Source: Paracoccaceae bacterium | GTDB taxonomy: Bacteria; Pseudomonadota; Alphaproteobacteria; Rhodobacterales; Rhodobacteraceae | Assembly: GCA_012036325.1 (NCBI GenBank) | Contig: JAAUPC010000028.1 | Coordinates: 1-16,702 of the forward strand | Direction of reading: 5' to 3' | DNA: 16,702 nt | Shown: in pieces, positions 1-7,191 of the stretch | Position numbering within the stretch: position 1 is the stretch's first letter | Layout of the letters: each line of letters starts with the position of its first letter | Position numbers and translations under genes: made by a program | The notes under the pieces: model-generated | What the model was told of the DNA's origin: nothing | Database searches by the model: none | Seen by the model: only the letters and a program-made list of their open reading frames with translations

Positions 1-84
1 CGGCAACTTGCCCTGGTCGCGGACCGCCGTCTGGCGTTCCATCTGGCGCGTGAGCATGACTTTACCCTGGTCAGCGTGCACTGA
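1..84 (+). CDS. 3' end of an unrecognised gene (partial)
   Basis: Frame 1 is open from the first base to a TGA at 82-84 and gives 27 residues ending in FTLVSVH. The tail is rich in Arg, Leu and His, and its codon use looks like that of the neighbouring genes. It runs convergent to the small secreted-protein gene at 97-489, leaving only 12 bp between the two stop codons. There is too little sequence to name a family, and the reading frame itself is inferred only from its openness and its sensible stop position. Confidence 0.5.
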   Translation, partial: RQLALVADRRLAFHLAREHDFTLVSVH

Positions 85-96
85 CCGGGACTGACT

Positions 97-489
97 TCAG
101 CTGCCGGGGCAGTTCGGAGGCGGGGCGTCGATGATCTTGAGGCTGTAGGTTTCGCCCTCAACCCCGCTATTCCATTCGACCCCTGTCAGGCCGCTGCCAT
201 CGGGGCGGTAGCGCAGGCAGTTCTCCAGCCCGCCGTCATAGCTGTAGCAGACCGCGCCGCGCTGTGGGGTCCAGGTGCCGAAAAGGCAGCTTTTGTCTGC
301 GGTGTATTGCCAGATCACCCGGCGGTCCGGCAAGAAATGTTCGGTACCGAACCTGTCGCCAAAGGCATCGGTGACGATGGTGGCCTTCCCCGCAACCCGC
401 GCCAGAAACGCCTCTGGCGAGAGCCACCCCTCGGCCATAGCCGGGACGGCAGTGACCAGAAGGACAGACAGGCCAAGGGACAAGCGCAT
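97..489 (-). CDS. small secreted protein of unknown function, four cysteines after the signal peptide
   Basis: A 130-residue protein I do not recognise. Residues 1-19 form a classical Sec signal peptide (MRL, a hydrophobic core, then AMA before EGW), so the mature form of about 110 residues is probably periplasmic. The mature part has four Cys (near 68, 81, 91 and 127), an even number that would suit two disulfides. It also has aromatic- and Gly-rich segments such as FGTWTPQRG and CYSYDGG, which suggest a small beta-rich fold. The ATG at 489 has GAAAGG about 9 bases upstream. It starts 21 bp after the stop of the sulfate-activation gene on the same strand and may be co-transcribed with it. 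That proximity is the only functional hint and does not prove a role in sulfur metabolism. Confidence 0.78.
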   Translation of the reverse strand: MRLSLGLSVLLVTAVPAMAEGWLSPEAFLARVAGKATIVTDAFGDRFGTEHFLPDRRVIWQYTADKSCLFGTWTPQRGAVCYSYDGGLENCLRYRPDGSGLTGVEWNSGVEGETYSLKIIDAPPPNCPGS

Positions 490-510
490 GGTGCTGGGCC
501 TTTCGTCGGG

Positions 511-2217
511 TCAGGCGCGGATCAAGCCCATCTGTTCCAGCTTCAGAAGAACCTGATGCGCGCAGTGGTCGACGTCGACATTTTCGGTGTCGACCACCAG
601 CTCGGCCTGCGTGGGTGCCTCGTAGGGGTCTGAAATGCCGGTGAATTCCTTGATCTTTCCTTCCCGCGCCAGCTTGTAAAGGCCCTTGCGGTCGCGGCGT
701 TCGCATTCTTCCAGGCTGGTCGCGACATGGACTTCGATGAAGGCGCCGAAGGCCTCGATCATCTCACGCACGGCGCGGCGGGTGGCGGTGTAGGGTGCGA
801 TGGGGGCGCAGATTGCAATGCCGCCGTTCTTGGTGATCTCGGACGCCACATAGCCGATGCGCTTGATGTTCAGGTCACGGTGTTCCTTGGAGAAACCGAG
901 TTCTGAGGACAGGTGCTTGCGCACAACGTCGCCATCCAGAAGCGTGACGGGGCGGCCGCCCATTTCCATCAGCTTGACCATCAGGGCGTTGGCGATGGTG
1001 GATTTGCCGCTGCCGGAAAGGCCAGTGAAGAAGACGGTGAAGCCCTGTTTGGACCGCGCGGGGCTGGTCTTGCGGAGTTCCGAAACCACTTGCGGGAAGC
1101 TGAACCATTCGGGGATGTCCAGGCCTTCGCGCAGGCGGCGGCGGAGTTCGGTGCCAGAGATATCCAGGACGGTGGAGCCTTCGGGCACTTCGTTCGCGGG
1201 GTAGTACTGGGCCTTTTCCTGCACATAGACCATGTGTTTGAAATCAACCATCTCGATCCCGATCTCTTCGGCGTGCTGGGCGAAGAGTTCCTGCGCGGCG
1301 TAGGGGTCGTAGAAATCCTTGCCGGCGCTGTTCTTGCCGGGGCCGGCGTGGTCACGCCCCACGATCATGTGGGTGCAGCCGTGGTTCTTGCGGATCAGCC
1401 CATGCCACACCGCCTCACGCGGGCCCGCCATGCGCATGGCGAGGTTGAGGAGGCTGAGGGCGGTCGTCTGGGCGGGGTACTGGTCCAGCACCGCCTCATA
1501 GCAGCGGACGCGGGTGAAGTGGTCGACGTCGCCGGGTTTGGTCATGCCGACGACGGGGTGGATCAAAAGGTTGGCTTGTGCTTCCCGTGCGGCGCGGAAG
1601 GTCAGTTCCTGATGCGCGCGGTGGAGGGGGTTGCGGGTCTGGAAGGCCACGATCTTGCGCCAACCCATCTTGCGGAAGAAGGCGCGGAGTTCATTCGGGG
1701 TGTCGCGGCGGGCCTTGAAATCGTAGTGGACGGGCTGCTGGATGCCGGTGATCGGGCCACCGAGGTAGACCTTGCCGGCCTGATTGTGCAGGTAGTTGAC
1801 CGCCGGATGGGCAAGGTCATCGGCGCCGAAGACATGCTCAGCCTCAAGCGCCTTGTTCGGCACCCATTTGTCGGAAATCGACAGGATCGCAAGGATCACG
1901 CCTTCCTGATCCCGCAGGGCGATGTCCTGGCCGGGGGCGACCTTGTCGGCAAAGGCCTCGGAAACGTCGAGAGTGATCGGCATCGGCCAAAGCGTGCCAT
2001 CGGCCAGCCGCATGCTGGTGACGACGCTGTCATAGTCGGCCTGGCTGAGGAACCCCTTCAGCGGCGCGAAACCGCCGTTCATCAGAAGCTCCAGGTCGCA
2101 GACCTGGCGGGCGGTGAGGTCCCAGGAGGGCAGGTTCCCGGCCTCGATCTTCAGCTTCTGTGCGCTGTCGGAAGAGACGTAGAGTTCTGGGATCGGAGCG
2201 TGGTTCGACAGGGACAT
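511..2217 (-). CDS. cysNC-type fusion (sat/cysC): bifunctional sulfate adenylyltransferase / adenylylsulfate kinase
   Basis: This 568-residue fusion catalyses both steps of sulfate activation in the cytoplasm: ATP plus sulfate to APS, then APS plus ATP to PAPS. Residues ~1-385 are a homomeric (Sat-type) ATP sulfurylase with the QTRNPLHRAH motif at 193-202 and GRDHAGPG at 287-294. Residues ~390-568 are an APS kinase with P-loop GLSGSGKST (399-407) and the DGD...LGFS...R region (428-447). At the position of the phosphorylatable Ser of E. coli CysC (ISP motif) it has Ala474 (PIAPY). The frame is open 44 codons further upstream, but I chose the ATG at 2217: MSLSNHAPIPELY begins like the family, an AAGG lies upstream, and the extra N-terminus is Pro/Arg-rich and family-unlike. 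The gene order (Sat first, kinase second) is the bacterial/fungal arrangement, opposite to animal PAPS synthase. Confidence 0.96.
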   Translation of the reverse strand: MSLSNHAPIPELYVSSDSAQKLKIEAGNLPSWDLTARQVCDLELLMNGGFAPLKGFLSQADYDSVVTSMRLADGTLWPMPITLDVSEAFADKVAPGQDIALRDQEGVILAILSISDKWVPNKALEAEHVFGADDLAHPAVNYLHNQAGKVYLGGPITGIQQPVHYDFKARRDTPNELRAFFRKMGWRKIVAFQTRNPLHRAHQELTFRAAREAQANLLIHPVVGMTKPGDVDHFTRVRCYEAVLDQYPAQTTALSLLNLAMRMAGPREAVWHGLIRKNHGCTHMIVGRDHAGPGKNSAGKDFYDPYAAQELFAQHAEEIGIEMVDFKHMVYVQEKAQYYPANEVPEGSTVLDISGTELRRRLREGLDIPEWFSFPQVVSELRKTSPARSKQGFTVFFTGLSGSGKSTIANALMVKLMEMGGRPVTLLDGDVVRKHLSSELGFSKEHRDLNIKRIGYVASEITKNGGIAICAPIAPYTATRRAVREMIEAFGAFIEVHVATSLEECERRDRKGLYKLAREGKIKEFTGISDPYEAPTQAELVVDTENVDVDHCAHQVLLKLEQMGLIRA

Positions 2218-2450
2218 CGGGTAAACCTTATCAATGCGGGCAAGACCGCCAGTTGCGCGGGTCCGTAGCGCGGGAAGGGGGCGGAATTCAAGCGACGCCG
2301 GGGTCTTCCTGGGGAGAAAAGGCGGAAATGCCGGAGGAATCGCGGGCACCGGTCAGAAGTTCCAGCGTCACGCGGTAAATCTGAACGGGATTGGTCGCGA
2401 CAAAAATTTTCTGCGAAAATTTTCGGCCCGGTCCGGCAGGGGGCGGTGTT
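2218..2450. other. intergenic region between rppH and the sulfate-activation gene
   Basis: This 233-bp gap separates rppH from the downstream same-strand sat/cysC gene and should hold the latter's promoter. I see no convincing -35/-10 pair or cysteine-type regulator site. Its only distinct element is the AT-rich palindrome at 2403-2423. The reading frames that cross it are upstream extensions of sat/cysC or frames antisense to rppH. Confidence 0.6.
2403..2423. repeat. perfect AT-rich palindrome, 9-bp arms, TGC spacer
   Basis: The arms AAAATTTTC (2403-2411) and GAAAATTTT (2415-2423) are perfect inverted repeats around TGC. Each arm also contains the self-complementary AAAATTTT, so the element reads as a direct repeat as well. 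It stands out as an AT island in GC-rich DNA, 27 bp past the rppH stop. There is no following T-run, so it is not a standard intrinsic terminator. It resembles the tandem palindromes at 13906-13954 in having AT-rich arms and a short GC-containing centre. It may be a protein-binding site or a short dispersed palindrome of this lineage. Confidence 0.7.
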
Positions 2451-2948
2451 CTACGCCAGATAGGCGCGGAAGCTGCGGATGACTTCGGCGTAGACCGCGC
2501 GTTTGAAGGGGACGATGGTATCCAGCATCTCATCCGCCAGGATCCAGCGCCAGGTGCTGAATTCGGGGTGTTCGGTGGCAATCTTGATGTCGCGGTCCTG
2601 GCCCTTGAAGCGGAAGAGGAACCATTTCTGCTTTTGCCCGCGATACTTGCCGCCCCAGACGCGGCCCAGAAGATCGGGCGGCAGGTCATAGGTCACCCAG
2701 CCATGGGTCTTGGCGATGGGGTCCACAAGATCACGTGTGACGCCGGTTTCTTCCATCAGCTCACGGAAGGCGGCGGCTTTCGGGGTTTCGCCCTTGTCGA
2801 TCCCGCCTTGTGGCATCTGCCAGGCGGGCGAGGCGCTGTCGAGCCTTTGGCCCGCGAAGACCATGCCACGAGTGTCGATCAGGACGACACCGGCGCAGGG
2901 GCGGTAGGGCAGGGTTTCGGGATCGATGGCGGGTGCGGGTTCGGACAT
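2451..2948 (-). CDS. rppH: RNA pyrophosphohydrolase (Nudix hydrolase)
   Basis: A 165-residue cytoplasmic Nudix enzyme. The family removes pyrophosphate from 5'-triphosphorylated RNA, which primes mRNA for RNase E decay; related alphaproteobacterial enzymes (IalA type) also hydrolyse dinucleoside polyphosphates. Residues 15-22 (YRPCAGVV) match the usual RppH N-terminus. The Nudix box lies at about 48-70 (GGIDKGE followed by RELMEETGV), with the catalytic Glu cluster intact. WQMPQGG just before the box and the C-terminal VPFKR segment are also typical of RppH rather than of MutT. Length is normal. It is the last gene of the gpmI–envC–ctpA–rppH run, 35 bp after ctpA. No strong Shine-Dalgarno precedes the ATG at 2948; a GC-rich hairpin lies there instead. 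Confidence 0.93.
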   Translation of the reverse strand: MSEPAPAIDPETLPYRPCAGVVLIDTRGMVFAGQRLDSASPAWQMPQGGIDKGETPKAAAFRELMEETGVTRDLVDPIAKTHGWVTYDLPPDLLGRVWGGKYRGQKQKWFLFRFKGQDRDIKIATEHPEFSTWRWILADEMLDTIVPFKRAVYAEVIRSFRAYLA

Positions 2949-2955
2949 GGCGATC

Positions 2956-2975
2956 GGGCGGGGGTGGCCCCGCCC
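2956..2975. promoter_or_regulatory. GC-rich hairpin between ctpA and rppH
   Basis: A perfect 8-bp inverted repeat, GGGCGGGG and CCCCGCCC, with a 4-base loop (GTGG) fills the short gap between the ctpA stop and the rppH start. In the transcript it would end only about 7 bases before the rppH ATG, over the place where a ribosome-binding site should be. There is no T-run. It could act as an mRNA processing or stability element, or modulate rppH translation. This is inferred from structure alone. Confidence 0.55.
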
Positions 2976-2983
2976 GCACTCCT

Positions 2984-4330
2984 TTACGGTTGGTCGGGGG
3001 CGATGGCGGTCAGGCCCTTGATGATGTCGACGGCATAGGCGAGCTGGTAATCTTCATCGCGCAGCTTGGCGGAGTCCTCGGCCCGGGCCAGTTCTTCTTC
3101 ATAGAGGCGCTTTTCTTCGTCGGTCATCGAGTCATTGGTTATCGCGCCGCGCAGGTCCGCCTCGGACCGGTTGCGGACGGCGGAAGCGGGGGCGTCTTCC
3201 TCACCTTCCACGACGGGGACCGGCGGGGGCTGGTTCACCACGATGTCGGGCGAAATGCCAAGCGCCTGGATGGAGCGGCCTGAGGGCGTGTAATAGCGCG
3301 CGGTGGTCAGGCGCATGGCCCCGTCGCCGCGTAAGGGGATCAGTGTCTGGACCGAGCCTTTGCCGAAACTTTTGGTGCCGACCACGATGGCACGGCGGTG
3401 GTCTTGCAGCGCACCGGCGACGATTTCAGAGGCCGAGGCCGAGCCGCCATTGATCAAAAGGACAATCGGCTTGCCGTTGATCAGGTCGCCCGGTTCGGCG
3501 TTGTAGCGTTCACCGCTGCCCGGCTGGCGACCCCGGGTCGAGACGATTTCGCCCTTTTCCAGGAAAGCATCGGACACGGTGATCGATTCGGTCAGAAGGC
3601 CGCCGGGGTTGTTGCGCAGATCAAGGACGACGCCTTCGACATTCTCCATCCCGCCGAGTTCTTCGACCCCTTTGTTCAGCGCCTCGACCATGCCGCTGGT
3701 GGTCTGGTCGTTGAAGGTGGTGATCCGCAGCACGACGGTGTTGCCGACAACGCGGCCGCGCACGGCGGTCAGCTTGATGGTGTCGCGGATGATCGAGACG
3801 TCAAAGGGTTCGGGCGTGCCTTCGCGGACCACGGTGATGATGATTTCCGACCCGATCGGGCCGCGCATCCGTTCGACCGCGTCATCCAGCACCAGGCCCA
3901 GGACAGATTCACCATCGACATGGGTGATGAAGTCACCGGCGAGGATCCCGGCCTTGGCGGCGGGGGTGCCGTCCATCGGCGAGATGACCTTGATGAAGCC
4001 TTCTTCCTGCGTCACCTCAATCCCGAGGCCGCCGAATTCGCCGCGGGTCTGCACCCGCATGTCGTCAAAATCCTTGGCCGACAGGTAACCGGAGTGGGGA
4101 TCAAGCGAGGTGAGCATCCCGTTGATCGCGGCGGTGACGAGGTCTTCGGTCGAGACCTCCTCGACATACTGGCTGCGGATGCGTTCGAAGATGTCGCCGA
4201 AAAGGTCCAGCTGTTCATAGACCGAGGTGTCGTTGCCCGCTTCCTGCGCGATCAGGGGGCCGGCGATTTGCGTGGTCAAGGCGACCCCTGACACGGTGCC
4301 GATCAGCGCGGCCATCATGAACTTTTTCAT
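2984..4330 (-). CDS. ctpA: S41-family carboxy-terminal processing peptidase
   Basis: A 448-residue periplasmic or membrane-anchored serine protease. The family trims the C-termini of envelope proteins and degrades peptidoglycan hydrolases in several bacteria. Residues 1-29 are a signal sequence or membrane anchor. A PDZ domain follows at about 95-175 (FGGLGIEV...GTPAAKAGI...GDFI). The S41 protease domain is at about 185-365, with NGGSASASEI at 294-303 and SFGKGSVQ at 321-328. By alignment with E. coli Prc, Ser299 and Lys324 form the catalytic Ser/Lys dyad (25 residues apart, as in Prc), with Gln328 conserved. The Pro/Glu-rich C-terminal tail is variable in the family. Only 6 bp separate it from the EnvC-like gene, whose last codons contain its AAAGGA ribosome-binding site. 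The pairing fits the regulation of cell-wall hydrolysis. Confidence 0.95.
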   Translation of the reverse strand: MKKFMMAALIGTVSGVALTTQIAGPLIAQEAGNDTSVYEQLDLFGDIFERIRSQYVEEVSTEDLVTAAINGMLTSLDPHSGYLSAKDFDDMRVQTRGEFGGLGIEVTQEEGFIKVISPMDGTPAAKAGILAGDFITHVDGESVLGLVLDDAVERMRGPIGSEIIITVVREGTPEPFDVSIIRDTIKLTAVRGRVVGNTVVLRITTFNDQTTSGMVEALNKGVEELGGMENVEGVVLDLRNNPGGLLTESITVSDAFLEKGEIVSTRGRQPGSGERYNAEPGDLINGKPIVLLINGGSASASEIVAGALQDHRRAIVVGTKSFGKGSVQTLIPLRGDGAMRLTTARYYTPSGRSIQALGISPDIVVNQPPPVPVVEGEEDAPASAVRNRSEADLRGAITNDSMTDEEKRLYEEELARAEDSAKLRDEDYQLAYAVDIIKGLTAIAPDQP

Positions 4331-4336
4331 AAGACG

Positions 4337-5491
4337 TCAGTCCTTTGTTTCGGCCGCAGTATCGGCCCCTGTTCGGCCAGTGCCCTTGAACCACGGCATC
4401 GGGTCCAGAGCTTCGGCACCTTGTCTGAGTTCCATATAGAGCGTTTCCGTCACCCGCCCGCCAGACCCTTCTGCCAGCGCCGTCAGGAATTCTGCCGAGG
4501 TAGCTTCGGCATCCCCCGTAATATCGCCGCCCATCAGCCCGAGTGGGGCATCTGCTGCCACGACTTCCCCAACCTCGCCATAAAGGACATCCAGTCCGGC
4601 CAGAACCAGTAGATAGCCGTCTCCGGGTTCGAGTATCATCACATTTCCGTAGTCGAGAAGCGGGCCACGGTAGCGGATGGTGGCGGGCCAGGGCGCGGTG
4701 ACCAGCGCGCGGGGGGCGGTGGCCAGCGTCAGGCCAGGGCGGCGGGTGCCGGTGGCGTCGCCCTCACCTGGCAAGCGCAAGGTGCGGCCAAGGACGGGAA
4801 GGGGCAGTGTGCCCTTGGCGGTGGCAAAGCTGGTCGAGGTCTCGGCGTCGGGCGACAGGCCCGCGGCGAAGGCGTCCAGCGTGTCGGCACTTTCCAGAAG
4901 CAGGCGCAGGGTGTCGGGGTCATCCAGAAAGCGGCGCGGCAGATCGACCCGGTCAGAGATGGCCTGTGAGAGGTCGGTCCTGGCAGCCTGCGCGGCGGCA
5001 AGCCCATCGGTCAGCGTCTGCCCGGCGGACAATTGCAGGGCGCGCAGATCGGCAAGTTCCTGAAGCTCGGCCCGCAAGGCGGTCGCCTCGGCCTGCAGGG
5101 CAGGGGTGACATCGGCCATGACCATGCCGGACCGCGCCGTGCCCAAGGCCCCGTCAGGGTGGAGAAGGAGGAGCGGGCCGGGGTTCGCCTCCATCGTGGC
5201 CAGCACGCCCAGAAGGCGGCCGATGCTGTCGCGCTTGGCGTCAAACTGGCGGGTCAGGCTTGCTTCACGCAAGGAGGCCTGCCGCAGTGCCGCGCGCAGG
5301 GCGGCAAGGCCATCTTCATACGCGCGGATCGTTTTGGACAGGGCGCTGACGCGATCCCGCGCTTCAACTGCTGCCTCAAGCGCTGCGACGGCGGCCTGCA
5401 GATCGGCCGATGCGACCGCCGCCTGTTCAGCAACGCTTTGGGCCATCGCAGGCGGTGCCAGCAAGAGGCAAAGGACGGCGGCGCGGATCAT
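4337..5491 (-). CDS. envC: EnvC-like murein hydrolase activator, degenerate LytM/M23 domain
   Basis: A 384-residue exported protein. A signal peptide (residues 1-17, ending AMAQ) is followed by Ala/Leu/Glu/Arg-rich coiled-coil segments at about 20-100 and 130-185. A LytM/peptidase M23 domain spans about 225-370. The domain is catalytically dead by inspection: Pro289 replaces the His after the I-I-D strand, Gly299 replaces the His of the YAHL motif, and Tyr352 replaces the His of the LHFELR motif (here LYMELR). This pattern fits EnvC-type activators, which bind the cell-division amidases (AmiA/B/C) rather than cutting peptidoglycan themselves. The ATG at 5491 lies 24 bp after gpmI, and its end nearly touches ctpA, a protease family known to act on cell-wall hydrolases. 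Which amidase it activates cannot be seen here. Confidence 0.88.
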   Translation of the reverse strand: MIRAAVLCLLLAPPAMAQSVAEQAAVASADLQAAVAALEAAVEARDRVSALSKTIRAYEDGLAALRAALRQASLREASLTRQFDAKRDSIGRLLGVLATMEANPGPLLLLHPDGALGTARSGMVMADVTPALQAEATALRAELQELADLRALQLSAGQTLTDGLAAAQAARTDLSQAISDRVDLPRRFLDDPDTLRLLLESADTLDAFAAGLSPDAETSTSFATAKGTLPLPVLGRTLRLPGEGDATGTRRPGLTLATAPRALVTAPWPATIRYRGPLLDYGNVMILEPGDGYLLVLAGLDVLYGEVGEVVAADAPLGLMGGDITGDAEATSAEFLTALAEGSGGRVTETLYMELRQGAEALDPMPWFKGTGRTGADTAAETKD

Positions 5492-5515
5492 GTGATGAGC
5501 GTGGCCCCCGTCATC

Positions 5516-7006
5516 TCAACCGGTTGTGGCAGGCCCATCAGTTGCAAAAGCGTGGGGGGCGATGTCAGAGAGCCGGCCATCGCGCAAGGTGGCACCGGGC
5601 GGGCCGCCGACAAGGATGACCGGCACGGGGTTCGTGGTATGCGCGGTGTGCGGGCCCCCGGTGACGGGGTCAACCATCACCTCGCAATTGCCGTGGTCGG
5701 CGCAGATCAGCATGGCCCCACCCCGCGCAGTCAGGGCGTCCAGCGCGCGGGCAAGGCCACGGTCCACCGCCTCACAGGCCAGGATCGCGGCGGGCAGGCT
5801 GCCGGTATGGCCGACCATGTCGGGGTTGGCGAAGTTGACGACGATCAGGTCATAGCCATGGTGGATCGCCTCAACCAGGCGGTCGGCCACTTCGGGCGCG
5901 CTCATTTCCGGTTGCAGGTCATAGGTTGCGACCTTGGGCGACAATGGCATGGCGCGGTCTTCGCCGGGATAGGGGGTTTCGCGGCCGCCGTTCAGAAAGA
6001 AGGTGACATGGGGGTATTTCTCGGTCTCGGCCAGGCGGAACTGGGTGCGGCCGTGGTTCGAGACCCATTCGCCGATGGTGTTGACCAGCACGCGCTTTGG
6101 AAAGGCAGTGGCCATGTAGGCGTTGTGGGCATCCGAATATTCGACCATCCCCAGCATGGCCGACCATTGCGGCCGGGCGCCGGTGTCAAAGGCGGTAAAG
6201 CCGGGGTCGCCCAGGGCGGCCAGAATCTCACGTGCGCGGTCGGCGCGGAAGTTGAGGCAGAAGAGACCATCGCCATCCTTGGCGCCGTGGTAGCCGTCAA
6301 TCACCGTGGGGGCGAGGAATTCGTCGGTCTCCGCCTTGGCGTAGGAATTCGAGATCGCGGCACCGGGGTTTGGCGCGGTCTCTCCCCTGGCATGAACGAT
6401 CCCGTCAAAGGCGCGGGAAACGCGTTCCCAGCGGTTATCGCGGTCCATTGCCCAGTAGCGCCCGGTCACCGTGGCGATTCTGGCACCGTAAGGCAGGCCC
6501 TGCACCAGCGCCGTCACGAAGCCTTGCGCCGAAGAGGGTGACACATCGCGCCCATCGGTGACGGCATGCAGCGCCACCGGCACGCCAAGCGCGGTTATGG
6601 CGCGGCAAGCGGCCAGCATGTGGTTCACATGGCCATGCACCCCGCCATCGGACACCACGCCCAGAAGATGCGCGGTGCCGCCCGTGGCCTTGACCGATGC
6701 GGCAAAGTCAAGGATCGCGGGGTTCTTGGCAAAGCTGCCATCCTCGACCGCCAGATCAATCGCGCCCAGGTCCATCGCCACGACGCGGCCTGCGCCGATG
6801 TTGGTGTGGCCAACCTCGGAATTGCCCATCTGGCCGGTGGGCAGGCCCACGTCGGGGCCGAAGGTGGTCAGCGTGGCATGCGGGCAAGAGGCCCAGAGAT
6901 GGTTGAACGTCGGCACCTGTGCCTGCGCCGGGGCGCTGGTGTCCGGGTTCGGGCCGATGCCCCAGCCGTCAAGGATGCACAGGACGACGGGTTTCGGAGT
7001 GGACAT
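5516..7006 (-). CDS. gpmI: 2,3-bisphosphoglycerate-independent phosphoglycerate mutase
   Basis: A 496-residue cytosolic enzyme that interconverts 3- and 2-phosphoglycerate in glycolysis and gluconeogenesis using two Mn ions and a phosphoserine intermediate. The alkaline-phosphatase-like fold is visible: VLCILDGWGIG at 8-18 supplies the first metal Asp (14). TGQMGNSEVGHTNIGAGR at 57-74 contains the catalytic Ser63. Near the C-terminus are ADHGNCE and the Thr/His-rich segment HTAHTTNPVP. Length is slightly below the usual 505-515. The ATG at 7006 is preceded by AAGGAA at good spacing. It is the promoter-proximal gene of the gpmI–envC–ctpA–rppH run, so the envelope and RNA-decay genes are probably expressed from a promoter in front of a glycolytic gene. 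The stop is TGA at 5516-5518. Confidence 0.97.
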   Translation of the reverse strand: MSTPKPVVLCILDGWGIGPNPDTSAPAQAQVPTFNHLWASCPHATLTTFGPDVGLPTGQMGNSEVGHTNIGAGRVVAMDLGAIDLAVEDGSFAKNPAILDFAASVKATGGTAHLLGVVSDGGVHGHVNHMLAACRAITALGVPVALHAVTDGRDVSPSSAQGFVTALVQGLPYGARIATVTGRYWAMDRDNRWERVSRAFDGIVHARGETAPNPGAAISNSYAKAETDEFLAPTVIDGYHGAKDGDGLFCLNFRADRAREILAALGDPGFTAFDTGARPQWSAMLGMVEYSDAHNAYMATAFPKRVLVNTIGEWVSNHGRTQFRLAETEKYPHVTFFLNGGRETPYPGEDRAMPLSPKVATYDLQPEMSAPEVADRLVEAIHHGYDLIVVNFANPDMVGHTGSLPAAILACEAVDRGLARALDALTARGGAMLICADHGNCEVMVDPVTGGPHTAHTTNPVPVILVGGPPGATLRDGRLSDIAPHAFATDGPATTG

Positions 7007-7191
7007 GACGTGGGTTCCTTCTGCGTTGGAAGGCTTTTACGCGCCCCATGCCAGCGGGGCAACCTTGACCGTTTTGCCTGTTGCCGGAGCTGTTTCATTG
7101 CTGCCGGGGGCTGGGGATAGGGAAATGCCTACTGGTCCGGTGCCGACGGACCAGCCACTGTGGCCCGCACCCACCCCGAAAGGTTTGCCCG

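Noticed and set aside
913..2268. Long plus-strand open frame (451 codons) across the sulfate-activation gene
   Set aside because: It is antisense to a gene with clear Sat and CysC motifs, shows no family character and is explained by high GC content.
5033..6541. 502-codon plus-strand open frame across envC and gpmI
   Set aside because: It runs antisense to two recognisable genes, is His/Gly/Gln-rich in the way of shadow frames, and crosses a gene boundary.
7043..7060. Hairpin GCCCC...GGGGC in the gpmI leader as a regulatory element
   Set aside because: Only a 5-bp stem with an 8-base loop; expected by chance at this GC content.
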